From the NCBI GenBank assembly GCA_002862705.1, contig PKDU01000017.1, positions 118,894-153,731 on the forward strand: a DNA stretch of 34,838 nucleotides. The letters run 5' to 3'. Shown one piece after another: positions 25,042 to 33,914 of the stretch. A program made the translations under genes and the position numbers. A model generated the notes under the pieces. The model ran no database searches and was not told the DNA's origin. It saw only the letters and a list, made by a program, of their open reading frames with translations. This stretch comes from Flavobacteriaceae bacterium (GTDB lineage Bacteria > Bacteroidota > Bacteroidia > Flavobacteriales > Flavobacteriaceae). Numbering within the stretch: the stretch's first letter is position 1; each line of letters opens with the position of its first letter.

Positions 25042-25820
25042 AGCTCATTAGTTGGTTTTCCAATTGTTGCTAATATGCCGCCGTCTACGTAAATAATTTG
25101 GCCATTTACAAAATCACTTGCTTTTGATGCGAGGAATACTGCCGTTCCTTTAAGGTCATCTGTTTTACCCCAACGGCCAGCAGGTGTTCTGTTAATAATA
25201 AACTCGTTAAATGGGTGTCCATCTACTCGTATTGGAGCGGTTTGAGAAGTCTCAAAATAGCCAGGGCCTATGCCATTGACTTGTATATTGTGTTTGGCCC
25301 ACTCTGTGGCTAAGTTTCTTGTAAGCATTTTCAAACCACCTTTGGCAGCTGCATAAGCACTAACTGTGTTACGGCCCAACTCACTCATCATCGAGCAGAT
25401 ATTAATAATTTTTCCTGATTTACGTGACACCATAGGGATGGCAAACTGTTGTGCTAGATGAAAAGCGCCTGTAAGGTGAACATCCGTGACGGCTCTAAAG
25501 TCCTCGGGGCTCATTTCAAGTGCCGGAGTTCTTTTAATAATACCCGCATTATTGATAAGAATATCAACTTGTTGCTTTTTAAGAATTTCAGCAGTCACTT
25601 TTTTTACTTGCTCATCGTTGGTAACATCCAATACATATCCAGTTACATTAAAATCCCTTTTTGTGTATTCATAAATAGCACCCTTTAACTTGTCTGGGCT
25701 TGTACTTGAAATAATGAGTTTGGCTCCTGCCTCTGCAAGTCCTATTGCCATAGCCATACCAAGTCCGTGTGTTGCGCCAGAAACAAATGCTGTTTTTCCT
25801 GTCAGATCAAATGGATTCAT
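25038..25820 (-). CDS. kduD: KduD-like SDR, 2-deoxy-D-gluconate/DKII dehydrogenase
   Basis: A 260-residue classical SDR: cofactor motif SGATHGLGMAMA at about residues 15-26, NNAG, a Ser in ICSMMSELG, YAAAK active-site Tyr/Lys, and GIGPGYF. The C-terminus FVNGQIIYVDGGILATIGKP is typical of KduD. It would reduce 2,5-diketo-3-deoxygluconate to KDG using NADH. Immediate adjacency to kduI (3-bp gap) supports the name. It might also reduce UxaC products, as no dedicated fructuronate reductase is nearby. Confidence 0.9.
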   Translation of the reverse strand: MNPFDLTGKTAFVSGATHGLGMAMAIGLAEAGAKLIISSTSPDKLKGAIYEYTKRDFNVTGYVLDVTNDEQVKKVTAEILKKQQVDILINNAGIIKRTPALEMSPEDFRAVTDVHLTGAFHLAQQFAIPMVSRKSGKIINICSMMSELGRNTVSAYAAAKGGLKMLTRNLATEWAKHNIQVNGIGPGYFETSQTAPIRVDGHPFNEFIINRTPAGRWGKTDDLKGTAVFLASKASDFVNGQIIYVDGGILATIGKPTNEL

Positions 25821-25823
25821 ATT

Positions 25824-26660
25824 TTAACGTAATTCGTTAATTTTTACACCATCCATATCTCCGTAATCTAAGTTTTCCCCTGCCATACCCCAAATAAAGG
25901 AATAGTTTGAAGTGCCACATCCACTGTGGATAGACCATGACGGTGAAATTACTGCTTGATGGTTTTGCATAAAGATATGTCTTGTTTCTTGAGGTTCACC
26001 CATAAAATGAGAAATGGAATTGTTAGCATCAATGTCTAAATAAAAATAAACTTCCATTCTTCTTAGATGCGTATGTGCAGGCATGGTATTCCACACATTT
26101 CCTTCATATAACATGGTAAGGCCCATCTGCAACTGACATGTAGGTATGATTTCTTGAACAATAAGTTTTTTTATGCGTCTTTTGTTCGCATTCTTATCGT
26201 CTCCGAGCTCTACATACTGTGCCCGTTCAGATGATATTTTTTCAGTTGGGTAGCTTTTATGTGCTGGGGTAGAATTGTAATAAAACAAAGGAGAAGAGCC
26301 TGAGGTGTTTTCAAAAACGACATCTTTAGCGCCTCTACCAACATACAACGCTTCTTGATTTTCAAGGGTATAGGCAGTACCATCTACGCGAACAATACCC
26401 GTTTCGCCAACATTAATAATGCCCAATTCTCTGCGTTCCAAAAAATAATCCGCTCGTAGCTCATCTATAGCCTCTAAGGCAAGTGGTTTGGATACGGGTT
26501 GTGCGCCTCCTACAAGGTATCGGTCGTAAGTGGTATAATAGGCTGTAATATGATCAGGGTTGAAAATGGTTCCTATTAAAAAGCGATTTCTTAACTCAGC
26601 TGTGTCAAAATTTTTCGCTTCTGTCGGGCTAGTAGCTAAGTACGTATTTTTTGATTGCAT
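25824..26660 (-). CDS. kduI: 4-deoxy-L-threo-5-hexosulose-uronate ketol-isomerase
   Basis: A 278-residue cupin-type isomerase converting DKI to DKII (2,5-diketo-3-deoxygluconate). Signature segments are SPTEAKNFDTAELRNRFLIG, YYTTYDRYLVGGAQP and MPAHTHLRRMEVYFYLD, with zinc ligands His-x-His and Glu, and the later WSIHSGCG with the fourth ligand His. Length is normal. It is the first gene of the minus-strand operon; a good promoter and shared operator block lie immediately upstream. Confidence 0.95.
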   Translation of the reverse strand: MQSKNTYLATSPTEAKNFDTAELRNRFLIGTIFNPDHITAYYTTYDRYLVGGAQPVSKPLALEAIDELRADYFLERRELGIINVGETGIVRVDGTAYTLENQEALYVGRGAKDVVFENTSGSSPLFYYNSTPAHKSYPTEKISSERAQYVELGDDKNANKRRIKKLIVQEIIPTCQLQMGLTMLYEGNVWNTMPAHTHLRRMEVYFYLDIDANNSISHFMGEPQETRHIFMQNHQAVISPSWSIHSGCGTSNYSFIWGMAGENLDYGDMDGVKINELR

Positions 26661-26667
26661 ATAAAAT

Positions 26668-26711
26668 TGTAATGGATTGCAAATGTAATTAAAGTGAATA
26701 CATTTTTCAAA
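26668..26711 (-). promoter_or_regulatory. kduI promoter with operator-like palindrome
   Basis: On the minus strand TTTG (26711-26708), a 20-bp spacer and TACATTTG (26687-26680) match the Bacteroidota promoter. The block TGCAATCCATTACA (26681-26668) overlaps the -7 box and spans the expected +1, ending 7 bp before the ATG. It matches the block in front of the divergent operon at 13 of 14 positions. Confidence 0.7.
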
Positions 26712-26723
26712 TATATTTTTTAG

Positions 26724-27758
26724 CTACTTGTGCATTGTTCGATTATTTTTCACTGATGAATCCCTTATGCAAAGCTTGGGTTTTAGTTTAATAGCGTGCT
26801 CAATATTCGCATTTTTTGAATTCATTTGATCTAAGAAAACACGGGCAGCACTTTTACCCATTTCGTAGGGACTTTGCTCAATTGAAGTCAATGTCAAATC
26901 CAATAGTTCAGTAAAAGGTTCGTTACTAAATCCAACTACTGCAACATCATCTGGGATACTAACATTCTGTTCTTTTAGTTCTTGCATCACACCAAGTGCT
27001 ATATAGTCACTTGAGCAAAAAATAGCATCAATATTGGCATCGCTAGACAATATTTGACGTGCTACTTTTCTTCCAGAGGCAATATCACTATTGGCTTGAA
27101 ACACAAGTTCTTTCCTAAAGTCAATACCGTTGTATTTTAAGGATTCTTTGTATCCCTTAAAACGATTCGTATATATATTAAGATTTAGATCAACCGTGAC
27201 ATAAGCTATTTGGCTACAGCCTTGGTCAATCAAGTGTTGTGTGGCAATTTTTCCACCTAACACATCATCTGTCTCTACACAACTTGAGTTTTCAATATCA
27301 GCCTTTCTATCAAAAAAAATAAGGGGTAAATTGTTGTCAATAATCTTATTGAAATGATCTTTAATTCGAGTTGTTTTGGAAACAGAAATAAGCACGCCAT
27401 CAACTTGATTTTGCAAGAGCGCTTCAATAATATCTTTCTCTTTTCTCTCAGATTCATTTGATTGGAATATCATTACTTGATAACCCTTGGGATATAACTC
27501 TTCCTCAACACCCATAATAATATTTGAAAAGAAATGACGATTAATAAAAGGGACTACCAAACCAACCTGATTTGTTCTACCGCTTTTCAAAGCCAAAGCA
27601 TGGCGGTTTTTGAAATAACTCAACTCATCAGCAGCTTCCAAAACCATTTTCTTGGTTTTTTTACTTATTAGCTCACTATCGTTTAACGCACGTGATACCG
27701 TAGCAGCGGTAATATTAAGCTTTGAAGCAATGTCGTATATGGTTGTTTTTTTTTTCAC
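26724..27758 (-). CDS. LacI family transcriptional regulator
   Basis: A 344-residue regulator. The N-terminal LacI HTH (TIYDIASKLNITAATVSRAL, residues 6-25) is followed by a hinge (FKNRHALALKSGRTNQVGLV) and a periplasmic-binding-protein-like sensor domain (VDGVLISVS, FFDRKAD, DYIALGVMQEL, GFSNEPFTELLDLTLTSIEQ). It lies between the kduI operon and the beta-helix/GH88/GH2 operon, so it is the natural local repressor for both. Effector unknown; a uronate or unsaturated oligosaccharide is likely. Confidence 0.93.
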   Translation of the reverse strand: MKKKTTIYDIASKLNITAATVSRALNDSELISKKTKKMVLEAADELSYFKNRHALALKSGRTNQVGLVVPFINRHFFSNIIMGVEEELYPKGYQVMIFQSNESERKEKDIIEALLQNQVDGVLISVSKTTRIKDHFNKIIDNNLPLIFFDRKADIENSSCVETDDVLGGKIATQHLIDQGCSQIAYVTVDLNLNIYTNRFKGYKESLKYNGIDFRKELVFQANSDIASGRKVARQILSSDANIDAIFCSSDYIALGVMQELKEQNVSIPDDVAVVGFSNEPFTELLDLTLTSIEQSPYEMGKSAARVFLDQMNSKNANIEHAIKLKPKLCIRDSSVKNNRTMHK

Positions 27759-27783
27759 ATTAATATAGTTTGGTAAACTTATT

Positions 27784-27836
27784 AAAAATGTTTTGAATTT
27801 TAATCAAAAACGTTTTATATTGTGCAATCCATTGCA
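27784..27836 (+). promoter_or_regulatory. Promoter/operator region of beta-helix-GH88-GH2 operon
   Basis: TTTG (27792-27795), a 20-bp spacer and TATATTGT (27816-27823) form a promoter whose -7 box is imperfect. The LacI-type palindrome AAAACGTTTT (27807-27816) sits in the spacer, and a near copy AAAATGTTTT (27784-27793) overlaps the -33 element, centred 23 bp away. TGCAATCCATTGCA (27823-27836) covers +1 and ends 8 bp before the ATG, repeating the block seen before kduI. Confidence 0.6.
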
Positions 27837-27844
27837 TAAAGTAT

Positions 27845-29506
27845 ATGATAAAAATAAAATTAAACTTTTTAATGCTTATAATAGCGATACTAAACTTATT
27901 TTCAGTTAGTTGGTCGCAAAATATGTCCTTTATACATTCTAGGGTTAATGTTACTGACGAGAATTATATTCCCGACTTTAGTTATGCTGGCTACCATAAT
28001 GGAAATAAACAAATTCCAGATTTTACAGGAATTATTGTAGATGCAGTTGATTATAATGTTGTGGCTAATGATGGTCTTGACGACACTAAAGCACTGCAAC
28101 ATGCTATTAGCGAAGTTAGTAAATTAAAGGGGCCTGTTACATTACTATTACCGCCTGGAAAAATAATTATTAGTGGAATCATTTACATTGAGCGCAATAA
28201 TTTTATTTTAAGTGGTGCTGGATCAGGTGAGCATGGTACTGAAATATATTGTCCTAGACCCCTAATGTACACCAAAGATCCTGAAGATCTTAAAGAATTG
28301 CGTGAGTATCTAATTGAATTTGACAAAAGGCAACGGGAGAAAGAGAACAATATAGACTTACCATTTTCCCAATTCGCTTGGTCAGGCGGGTTTATATGGA
28401 CTCGAGTTCCTGGAGAGCGTGTTAAGCCCTATCTAAAAAAATATGAGCGGCCCTACGAGGTGCTCGCAAAAGTTTCTGAAGGAAAAAGGGGGGGCTTCTC
28501 CTTAAGTGTTTCCGAATCGCAACATTTAAATGTTGGGGATGTTGTCGAACTCCAACTCTTTAATAAGCAAGGAGAAGAAAGTCAGATAATCCAGGAGCTT
28601 TATAAAAATCAATTAACAAGAATTGGCAGCCATCATTGGAATTTTCCAGACTTACCACTAGTGCGCCAACAGTTAAAAGTCCTTGCAATATCAGAAGGAA
28701 TAGCAACAGTAAGTAGCCCACTAACCATTGATATAAAACCCGTATTTGAAGCGCAATTAGTGAGATGGAATCATCTAAAAGAAATTGGTATCCAAGATTT
28801 CAGTATTCGGTTTCCAAAATCGCCTCGAATTGCGCATCACGTTGAACCCGGTTTTAATGGTATTTACCTTACGCGTGTATATAACAGTTGGGTGAAAAAT
28901 ATCATCATTGAAAATGCAGATAGTGGCATACTTACAGAAAATATTGCCAATGTAACCATTGAAGACGTAGTCACTAAAGGGGAAAACACAGCACATTATA
29001 CTGTTGCAATGTCTGGTACATATAATGTATTGGCCAGAGGGATAAAAGTTTATAACAAAGCGGTGCACCCGCTGAGCTTCAATACATTAGCAACAAAATG
29101 TGTATACCTGAACTGTGAAGTTTTTGTGGATCCCATTTTGGATCAGCATTCGGGTGCGAATCATCAAAACTTATTTGACAATACCACAGTACATATTTCG
29201 CCAGATGAAGAAATGAGTTACCCCCTATTTAAAGGTGGGGGTGCCGGCTACTGGAAACCTTCCCACGGTGCATTTAGTACTTTTTGGAACACTAAAATTA
29301 ATGTATTGAATGATATCAATTCATCAAAAACAATAAAGTTAGATGGAATGAAAGATGGCCCATTTGCTCGTATTATAGGAATCAATGGGAATAAAACTTT
29401 CGAAGTTAACTACCAGCCTGTGACTATGATAAAAGCAGTTAATGAAGTTTTTGAAAAACACCCATCACTTTACAACTATCAACTAACAACGCGACAAAAA
29501 AAATAA
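27845..29506 (+). CDS. Secreted right-handed beta-helix protein (pectate lyase 3/DUF4955-like)
   Basis: A 553-residue protein with a signal peptide (MIKIKLNFLMLIIAILNLF to WSQ). The region after NVVANDGLDDTKALQHAI, with PVTLLLPPGKIIISGIIYIE and FILSGAGSGEHGT, is the N-terminal cap of a right-handed parallel beta-helix of the pectate-lyase-3 type. Repeated coils follow (GIYLTRVYNSWVKNIIIENA, GILTENIANVTIEDVVTKG). The remainder resembles DUF4955-type proteins seen near uronate-polymer genes. No catalytic residues can be assigned. First gene of the plus-strand operon; it may be a lyase or hydrolase acting on the same polymer. Confidence 0.65.
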   Translation: MIKIKLNFLMLIIAILNLFSVSWSQNMSFIHSRVNVTDENYIPDFSYAGYHNGNKQIPDFTGIIVDAVDYNVVANDGLDDTKALQHAISEVSKLKGPVTLLLPPGKIIISGIIYIERNNFILSGAGSGEHGTEIYCPRPLMYTKDPEDLKELREYLIEFDKRQREKENNIDLPFSQFAWSGGFIWTRVPGERVKPYLKKYERPYEVLAKVSEGKRGGFSLSVSESQHLNVGDVVELQLFNKQGEESQIIQELYKNQLTRIGSHHWNFPDLPLVRQQLKVLAISEGIATVSSPLTIDIKPVFEAQLVRWNHLKEIGIQDFSIRFPKSPRIAHHVEPGFNGIYLTRVYNSWVKNIIIENADSGILTENIANVTIEDVVTKGENTAHYTVAMSGTYNVLARGIKVYNKAVHPLSFNTLATKCVYLNCEVFVDPILDQHSGANHQNLFDNTTVHISPDEEMSYPLFKGGGAGYWKPSHGAFSTFWNTKINVLNDINSSKTIKLDGMKDGPFARIIGINGNKTFEVNYQPVTMIKAVNEVFEKHPSLYNYQLTTRQKK

Positions 29507-29512
29507 GCCCCA

Positions 29513-30139
29513 ATGATGATTGAAACAAGAGTCAGGTCTGATATAAAAGAAAACATACAAGAATTAAATAATAGCAGAAACATGTATTTAGCAGATGAAC
29601 TTAAAACTAGGGCAAAAAATTTAGAGTCATTAATGGCTCAACCTGCCTATAAAAACGAAGCGCTTAAAGAACAGGTGCGAACGCTTTTTCAAGAAGTGGC
29701 TAGGCTAAAGTCAAGAATTGAATTTCTTGAAAGGGAAAACGAGCAGCGATTCATAAAAGAAATAAACACACAAGATTTTTTTCAGCCAAATGAAGTATCT
29801 ATCCCCTCATTTGATGAAAAACTATTTAAAAAAGCGCTTCTCATTATAGAGGAAAATATCAGTAACGAATTTTTTAATATTTCTGCATTTTGTTCTGAAC
29901 TAGGTGTTAGTCGTACATTGTTGTTCTTAAAGGTTAAAACATGGACAAACTTTACTCCAAACGATTTAATAAAACATTATCGCATGAGACGTGCTGTACA
30001 ATTACTTGAAAAAGGCAAAATGATTATTTCAGAAGTAAGCTATCATGTTGGATTTAAAAACCCAAAATATTTCAGTATGTGTTTTAGTAAAAAATTTGGT
30101 CTTACTCCTAGTCAATTTCAAAAAAAATACGCGATCTAA
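29513..30139 (+). CDS. AraC-type regulator with N-terminal coiled coil
   Basis: A 208-residue protein. Residues 1-95 are charged and helical with a likely coiled coil (about 45-90), and no sugar-binding or receiver domain is present. Residues 100-208 form an AraC/XylS DNA-binding domain (FDEKLFKKALLIIEENISNE, SELGVSRTLLFLKVKTW, TPNDLIKHYRMRRAVQLLEK, VGFKNPKYFSMCFSKKFGLT). This is the output domain normally found at the C-terminus of hybrid two-component systems (HTCS). It starts 6 bp after the beta-helix gene, inside the operon. A dimeric regulator lacking its own sensor is inferred. Confidence 0.85.
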   Translation: MMIETRVRSDIKENIQELNNSRNMYLADELKTRAKNLESLMAQPAYKNEALKEQVRTLFQEVARLKSRIEFLERENEQRFIKEINTQDFFQPNEVSIPSFDEKLFKKALLIIEENISNEFFNISAFCSELGVSRTLLFLKVKTWTNFTPNDLIKHYRMRRAVQLLEKGKMIISEVSYHVGFKNPKYFSMCFSKKFGLTPSQFQKKYAI

Positions 30140-30197
30140 TGCTTTAAATTTACTGAAATTAAAAAGCATTTAACAACTTAAGCTAACCTTAACAACC

Positions 30198-31382
30198 ATG
30201 ATCTTTAGCCAAAGTAAAAATTATTATTTTCTCTTGATTTTTGTAGCCCTTATATTATCGGGGTGCTCAAGAAAAAAAGAAGATGCTAAATCGGATATAG
30301 AAATACTTTTAGAAAAGAGGTATGAAAAATTACTAACATACTCGGTTGATTCATTAGCATTCCCAAGAAGCTATTCTTACAAAGCAAATGCTATTAAAAA
30401 AGTTCCTTCTAAAGATTGGACTAGCGGATTTTTTGCAGGTAACCTTTGGCACTTATACTCCTTAACTGGAAATCAAGATTACATCGAAAAAGCCGAGGAG
30501 TGGACAGCATTTATTGAAAAGGAAAAGTTTAATAATCGCACCCACGACATGGGTTTTAAGGTGTACAACAGTTTTGGCAACGGACTCAAAATAAAAGAGA
30601 ACAAACGGTACAAAAATATTATTGTTGAAAGTGCCAAAACGTTAAGTACTCGATTTGATGAAAATATTAAAAGTATTCGCTCTTGGGATTTCAACAAAGA
30701 AGTATGGCAATTTCCAGTAATCATTGACAACATGATGAACTTAGAACTACTTTTCGAAGCAACTAAAATTTCAGGGGATAGTAGCTTTCATAAGTTAGCC
30801 GTTACCCATGCAAACACCACATTAAAACACCATTTTAGACCAGACAATAGTTGCTATCACGTGGTAGATTATGATACCCTGACATACCAACCCAGAATGA
30901 AAGTCACACATCAAGGGATTAATGATGAGTCTTCATGGACGCGCGGTCACGGTTGGGGGATTTATGGCTATACACTTGCCTACCGATATACCAAAGATAC
31001 TAGGTACCTAAATCGTGCCATTGCCACAGCTGAATATTTCTTAAATCACAAAAATTTACCAAAAGACGGAATACCCTACTGGGATTTTGATGACCCTGCC
31101 ATTCCAAATGCGCCAAGAGATGTTTCTGCTGGAACAATTGTAGCCGCTGCCATGGTTGAAATTTATGGATATACACAAGAGGAAAAATACTTGGATTACA
31201 GTAAAAAAGTGATGACGAGCCTAAAATCACCAGATTATATTTTGGCAGCTGATTTCGATGCCCCTTTTATCCTAGATCACAGTACAGGAAACTGGCCAAA
31301 AAACGATGAGATAGATGAGCCCATTGCATATGGAGATTACTATTTTCTTGAAACCCTAATTAGACTAAAAAATATTAATTAA
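30198..31382 (+). CDS. GH88 unsaturated glucuronyl hydrolase, lipoprotein
   Basis: A 394-residue lipoprotein (signal ending ILSGC, Cys23) that removes the unsaturated uronic acid from oligosaccharide non-reducing ends. GH88 hallmarks are WTSGFFAGNLWHLY, HDMGF with Asp117, DNMMNLELLF with Asp177 (about 60 residues apart, as in characterised enzymes), and GINDESSWTRGHGWGIYGY. The C-terminus GYTQEEKYL and YGDYYFLETLIRLK completes the (alpha/alpha)6 barrel. The product rearranges to the KduI substrate. It overlaps the GH2 ATG by one base. Confidence 0.92.
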   Translation: MIFSQSKNYYFLLIFVALILSGCSRKKEDAKSDIEILLEKRYEKLLTYSVDSLAFPRSYSYKANAIKKVPSKDWTSGFFAGNLWHLYSLTGNQDYIEKAEEWTAFIEKEKFNNRTHDMGFKVYNSFGNGLKIKENKRYKNIIVESAKTLSTRFDENIKSIRSWDFNKEVWQFPVIIDNMMNLELLFEATKISGDSSFHKLAVTHANTTLKHHFRPDNSCYHVVDYDTLTYQPRMKVTHQGINDESSWTRGHGWGIYGYTLAYRYTKDTRYLNRAIATAEYFLNHKNLPKDGIPYWDFDDPAIPNAPRDVSAGTIVAAAMVEIYGYTQEEKYLDYSKKVMTSLKSPDYILAADFDAPFILDHSTGNWPKNDEIDEPIAYGDYYFLETLIRLKNIN

Positions 31383-33802
31383 TGAAGTCTCGCTTTAACA
31401 ACTTTGCGTTCATTTATACCCTAATCCTTGCTTTTATTACAAGCTCGTGTAATTCGATTTCTGATAAGGGGTTACGACAAACGACTAACATTAACAAAGG
31501 TTGGGAATATCTAGAGTATAATGCAGAAACGCCTGATGCTGCACTTGCCAATGAAAATTGGAAAGACATTGATTTACCACATACTTGGAATGCTATTGAT
31601 GCAACAGACTTAGCGCCGGGCTACAGAAGAGATGGCAGCTGGTATCGGAAAGACACTGAAATCTCAAACATTAGCGAGGGTCAAGTTTTTCAGCTATACT
31701 TTGAGGGGGTCAACATTACATCTAAGGTTTATGTTAATGGTAAGAATGTTGGTGAACACATTGGTGGGTATATTGGGTTTAACCTAGATATTACAGGTGC
31801 AGTTAAGGAAGGTAAAAATCAAATTTTGGTGTATGCAAACAATGGCTACAATCCAGAAGTTATCCCATCACAAAAGAGTGATTTTTTCATATATGGGGGC
31901 ATCACACGGGATGTTTGGTTAAAAACACTTCCTGCTGAGCACGTAAATGATTTAAAAATTACCACACCCAAAGTGACAAGCAGTAATGCAGCATTGAATG
32001 CAAAAGTGTTGATTACAAATCCCAAAAATAGTAAACTATCGGTTGAAGCAGTTCTTGCTGACAATGACGGAAATATGGTCAAAACAGCTGTATTTGATGT
32101 GGTGGATAATTCGGCGGATATTAACTTTACCAACATCACAAATCCCAATCTTTGGGATACAAAAAACCCATATCTGTATAATCTTACTGTAGCACTTGTA
32201 AAAGATGGCAAAACAATTGACGAGGTAAATGAAAATGTTGGTTTTCGTTGGTTTGAGTTTAAGGATTTTGGAGCATTTTACCTTAACGGAAAGCGATTAA
32301 AACTTAGAGGTACACATCGGCATGAAGAACACGCTGGAGTTGGCTCAGCAATGAGTAATATACAACACCGGACAGACATGGAACTTATCAAAGAGATGGG
32401 TGCTAATTTCGTTCGACTTGCACATTATCCTCAAGATCCTGAAATCTATAAGGCTTGCGATGAGTTGGGCATACTTGTTTGGGACGAATTACCGTGGTGC
32501 CGTGGGGGTTTGGGCAACGATGCGTGGAAAAAGAACACCAAATATATGCTCAAAGAAATTATAGAACAAAATTATAACCACCCCAGTGTAATTCTCTGGT
32601 CCTTAGGTAATGAAATTTATTGGTTACCCGATTTTGAAGGAGGTGATGATATTGATCAATTAAAAGATTACCTCTCAGAACTAAACGACTATGCACACAA
32701 GCTAGACCCAACACGAAAAACAGCCATCAGAAAGTTTTATGAGGGCTCAGATATCGTGGATGTTTTTTCACCATCCATATGGTCTGGATGGTATTCTGGA
32801 AGTTATAAGAGTTATCAAAAAGCCGTTGACAAATACAAAAAAGAATACAAACATTTTTTACATACCGAGTATGGCGGTTCTAGTCATGTGGGAAGACACA
32901 CAGAAAACCCCATCACTGGTGAAGGCAAAATCCAAGCCGATGGCTGGGAAGAAGCCATTGTACAAAATGATGTTCCTAATATTGCAAAAGTTGGCGATTG
33001 GAGTGAAAACTATATTGTCGATTTATTTGATTGGCACTTGCGCATTAGTGAAAATGACACCGCATTTGTAGGGAACGCGCAGTGGGCATTCAAGGATTTT
33101 GGAACACCATTACGCCCTGAAAATGCAATACCCTATATTAATCAAAAGGGCTTGGTAGATAGAAACAACAACCCTAAGGATGCTTTTTATGTGTTTAAAA
33201 GCTATTGGAATGACACTACACCTTTTGCCTATATTGAATCGCATACATGGACAGAACGTCAAGGGCCAAAAGGGTTAAAGCGTGCTGTTAGTGTGTATAG
33301 CAATTGCCCAGAAGTTGAGCTGTTTTTAAATGGTAAAAGTATGGGCACTAAAAAAAGGAATACTAAGAGCTTCCCTGCAGCAGGACTAAATTGGAATGTT
33401 TCGTTTACTGATGGAGAAAATGTGCTTGAAGCTGTCGGAAAAACAACCTCTGGCATTGAAGTAACAGACAAATTAAAAGTCAACTACAGATTTACAAAAA
33501 ATGGAACCGCAAAAAGCCTTGCACTAGTGTACACCCAATTGGAGAATGGAAATTATTTGGTAACGGCAACGGCGCGTGACAAAAATGGTCTTCGCGTGTT
33601 GGACTTTGAAGAACGTGTATATTTTCAATGTTTGTCAGGTGGAAATACACACAAAGCTATGGGCACTCCAACAGGGAGTGAAGTAATAGAAATGGCCAAT
33701 GGAAGAGCATCAATTGAAGTAGTGAGAGCACATAAAAATATACCCTTAAAAATGATGGTACTGAGCCAAAATTTCAAAGGTACTTATCTAACTATTAAAT
33801 GA
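31382..33802 (+). CDS. GH2 family glycosidase, lipoprotein
   Basis: An 806-residue exo-acting glycosidase with a lipoprotein signal (ITSSC, Cys23). Order: sugar-binding jelly roll (DLPHTWNAIDA, SWYRKDTEI, GKNVGEHIGGYIGFNLDIT), Ig-like domain, TIM barrel (KLRGTHRHEEHAGVGSAMSN), and C-terminal beta domains including a DUF4982-like segment. The acid/base Glu411 is in LWSLGNE and the nucleophile Glu496 in HTEYGG. GH2 includes beta-galactosidases and beta-glucuronidases; linkage cannot be decided here, though the genomic setting favours a uronate or galactose side chain. Confidence 0.9.
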   Translation: MKSRFNNFAFIYTLILAFITSSCNSISDKGLRQTTNINKGWEYLEYNAETPDAALANENWKDIDLPHTWNAIDATDLAPGYRRDGSWYRKDTEISNISEGQVFQLYFEGVNITSKVYVNGKNVGEHIGGYIGFNLDITGAVKEGKNQILVYANNGYNPEVIPSQKSDFFIYGGITRDVWLKTLPAEHVNDLKITTPKVTSSNAALNAKVLITNPKNSKLSVEAVLADNDGNMVKTAVFDVVDNSADINFTNITNPNLWDTKNPYLYNLTVALVKDGKTIDEVNENVGFRWFEFKDFGAFYLNGKRLKLRGTHRHEEHAGVGSAMSNIQHRTDMELIKEMGANFVRLAHYPQDPEIYKACDELGILVWDELPWCRGGLGNDAWKKNTKYMLKEIIEQNYNHPSVILWSLGNEIYWLPDFEGGDDIDQLKDYLSELNDYAHKLDPTRKTAIRKFYEGSDIVDVFSPSIWSGWYSGSYKSYQKAVDKYKKEYKHFLHTEYGGSSHVGRHTENPITGEGKIQADGWEEAIVQNDVPNIAKVGDWSENYIVDLFDWHLRISENDTAFVGNAQWAFKDFGTPLRPENAIPYINQKGLVDRNNNPKDAFYVFKSYWNDTTPFAYIESHTWTERQGPKGLKRAVSVYSNCPEVELFLNGKSMGTKKRNTKSFPAAGLNWNVSFTDGENVLEAVGKTTSGIEVTDKLKVNYRFTKNGTAKSLALVYTQLENGNYLVTATARDKNGLRVLDFEERVYFQCLSGGNTHKAMGTPTGSEVIEMANGRASIEVVRAHKNIPLKMMVLSQNFKGTYLTIK

Positions 33803-33914
33803 ACTTAAATAAATATTGCATTACAATAAACTTAAAATATGTACGATTTTACTCCTTTTTAATACTATATAAACCTCAAACCAAACTAAATTTATATATC
33901 AAAATATAACATTT

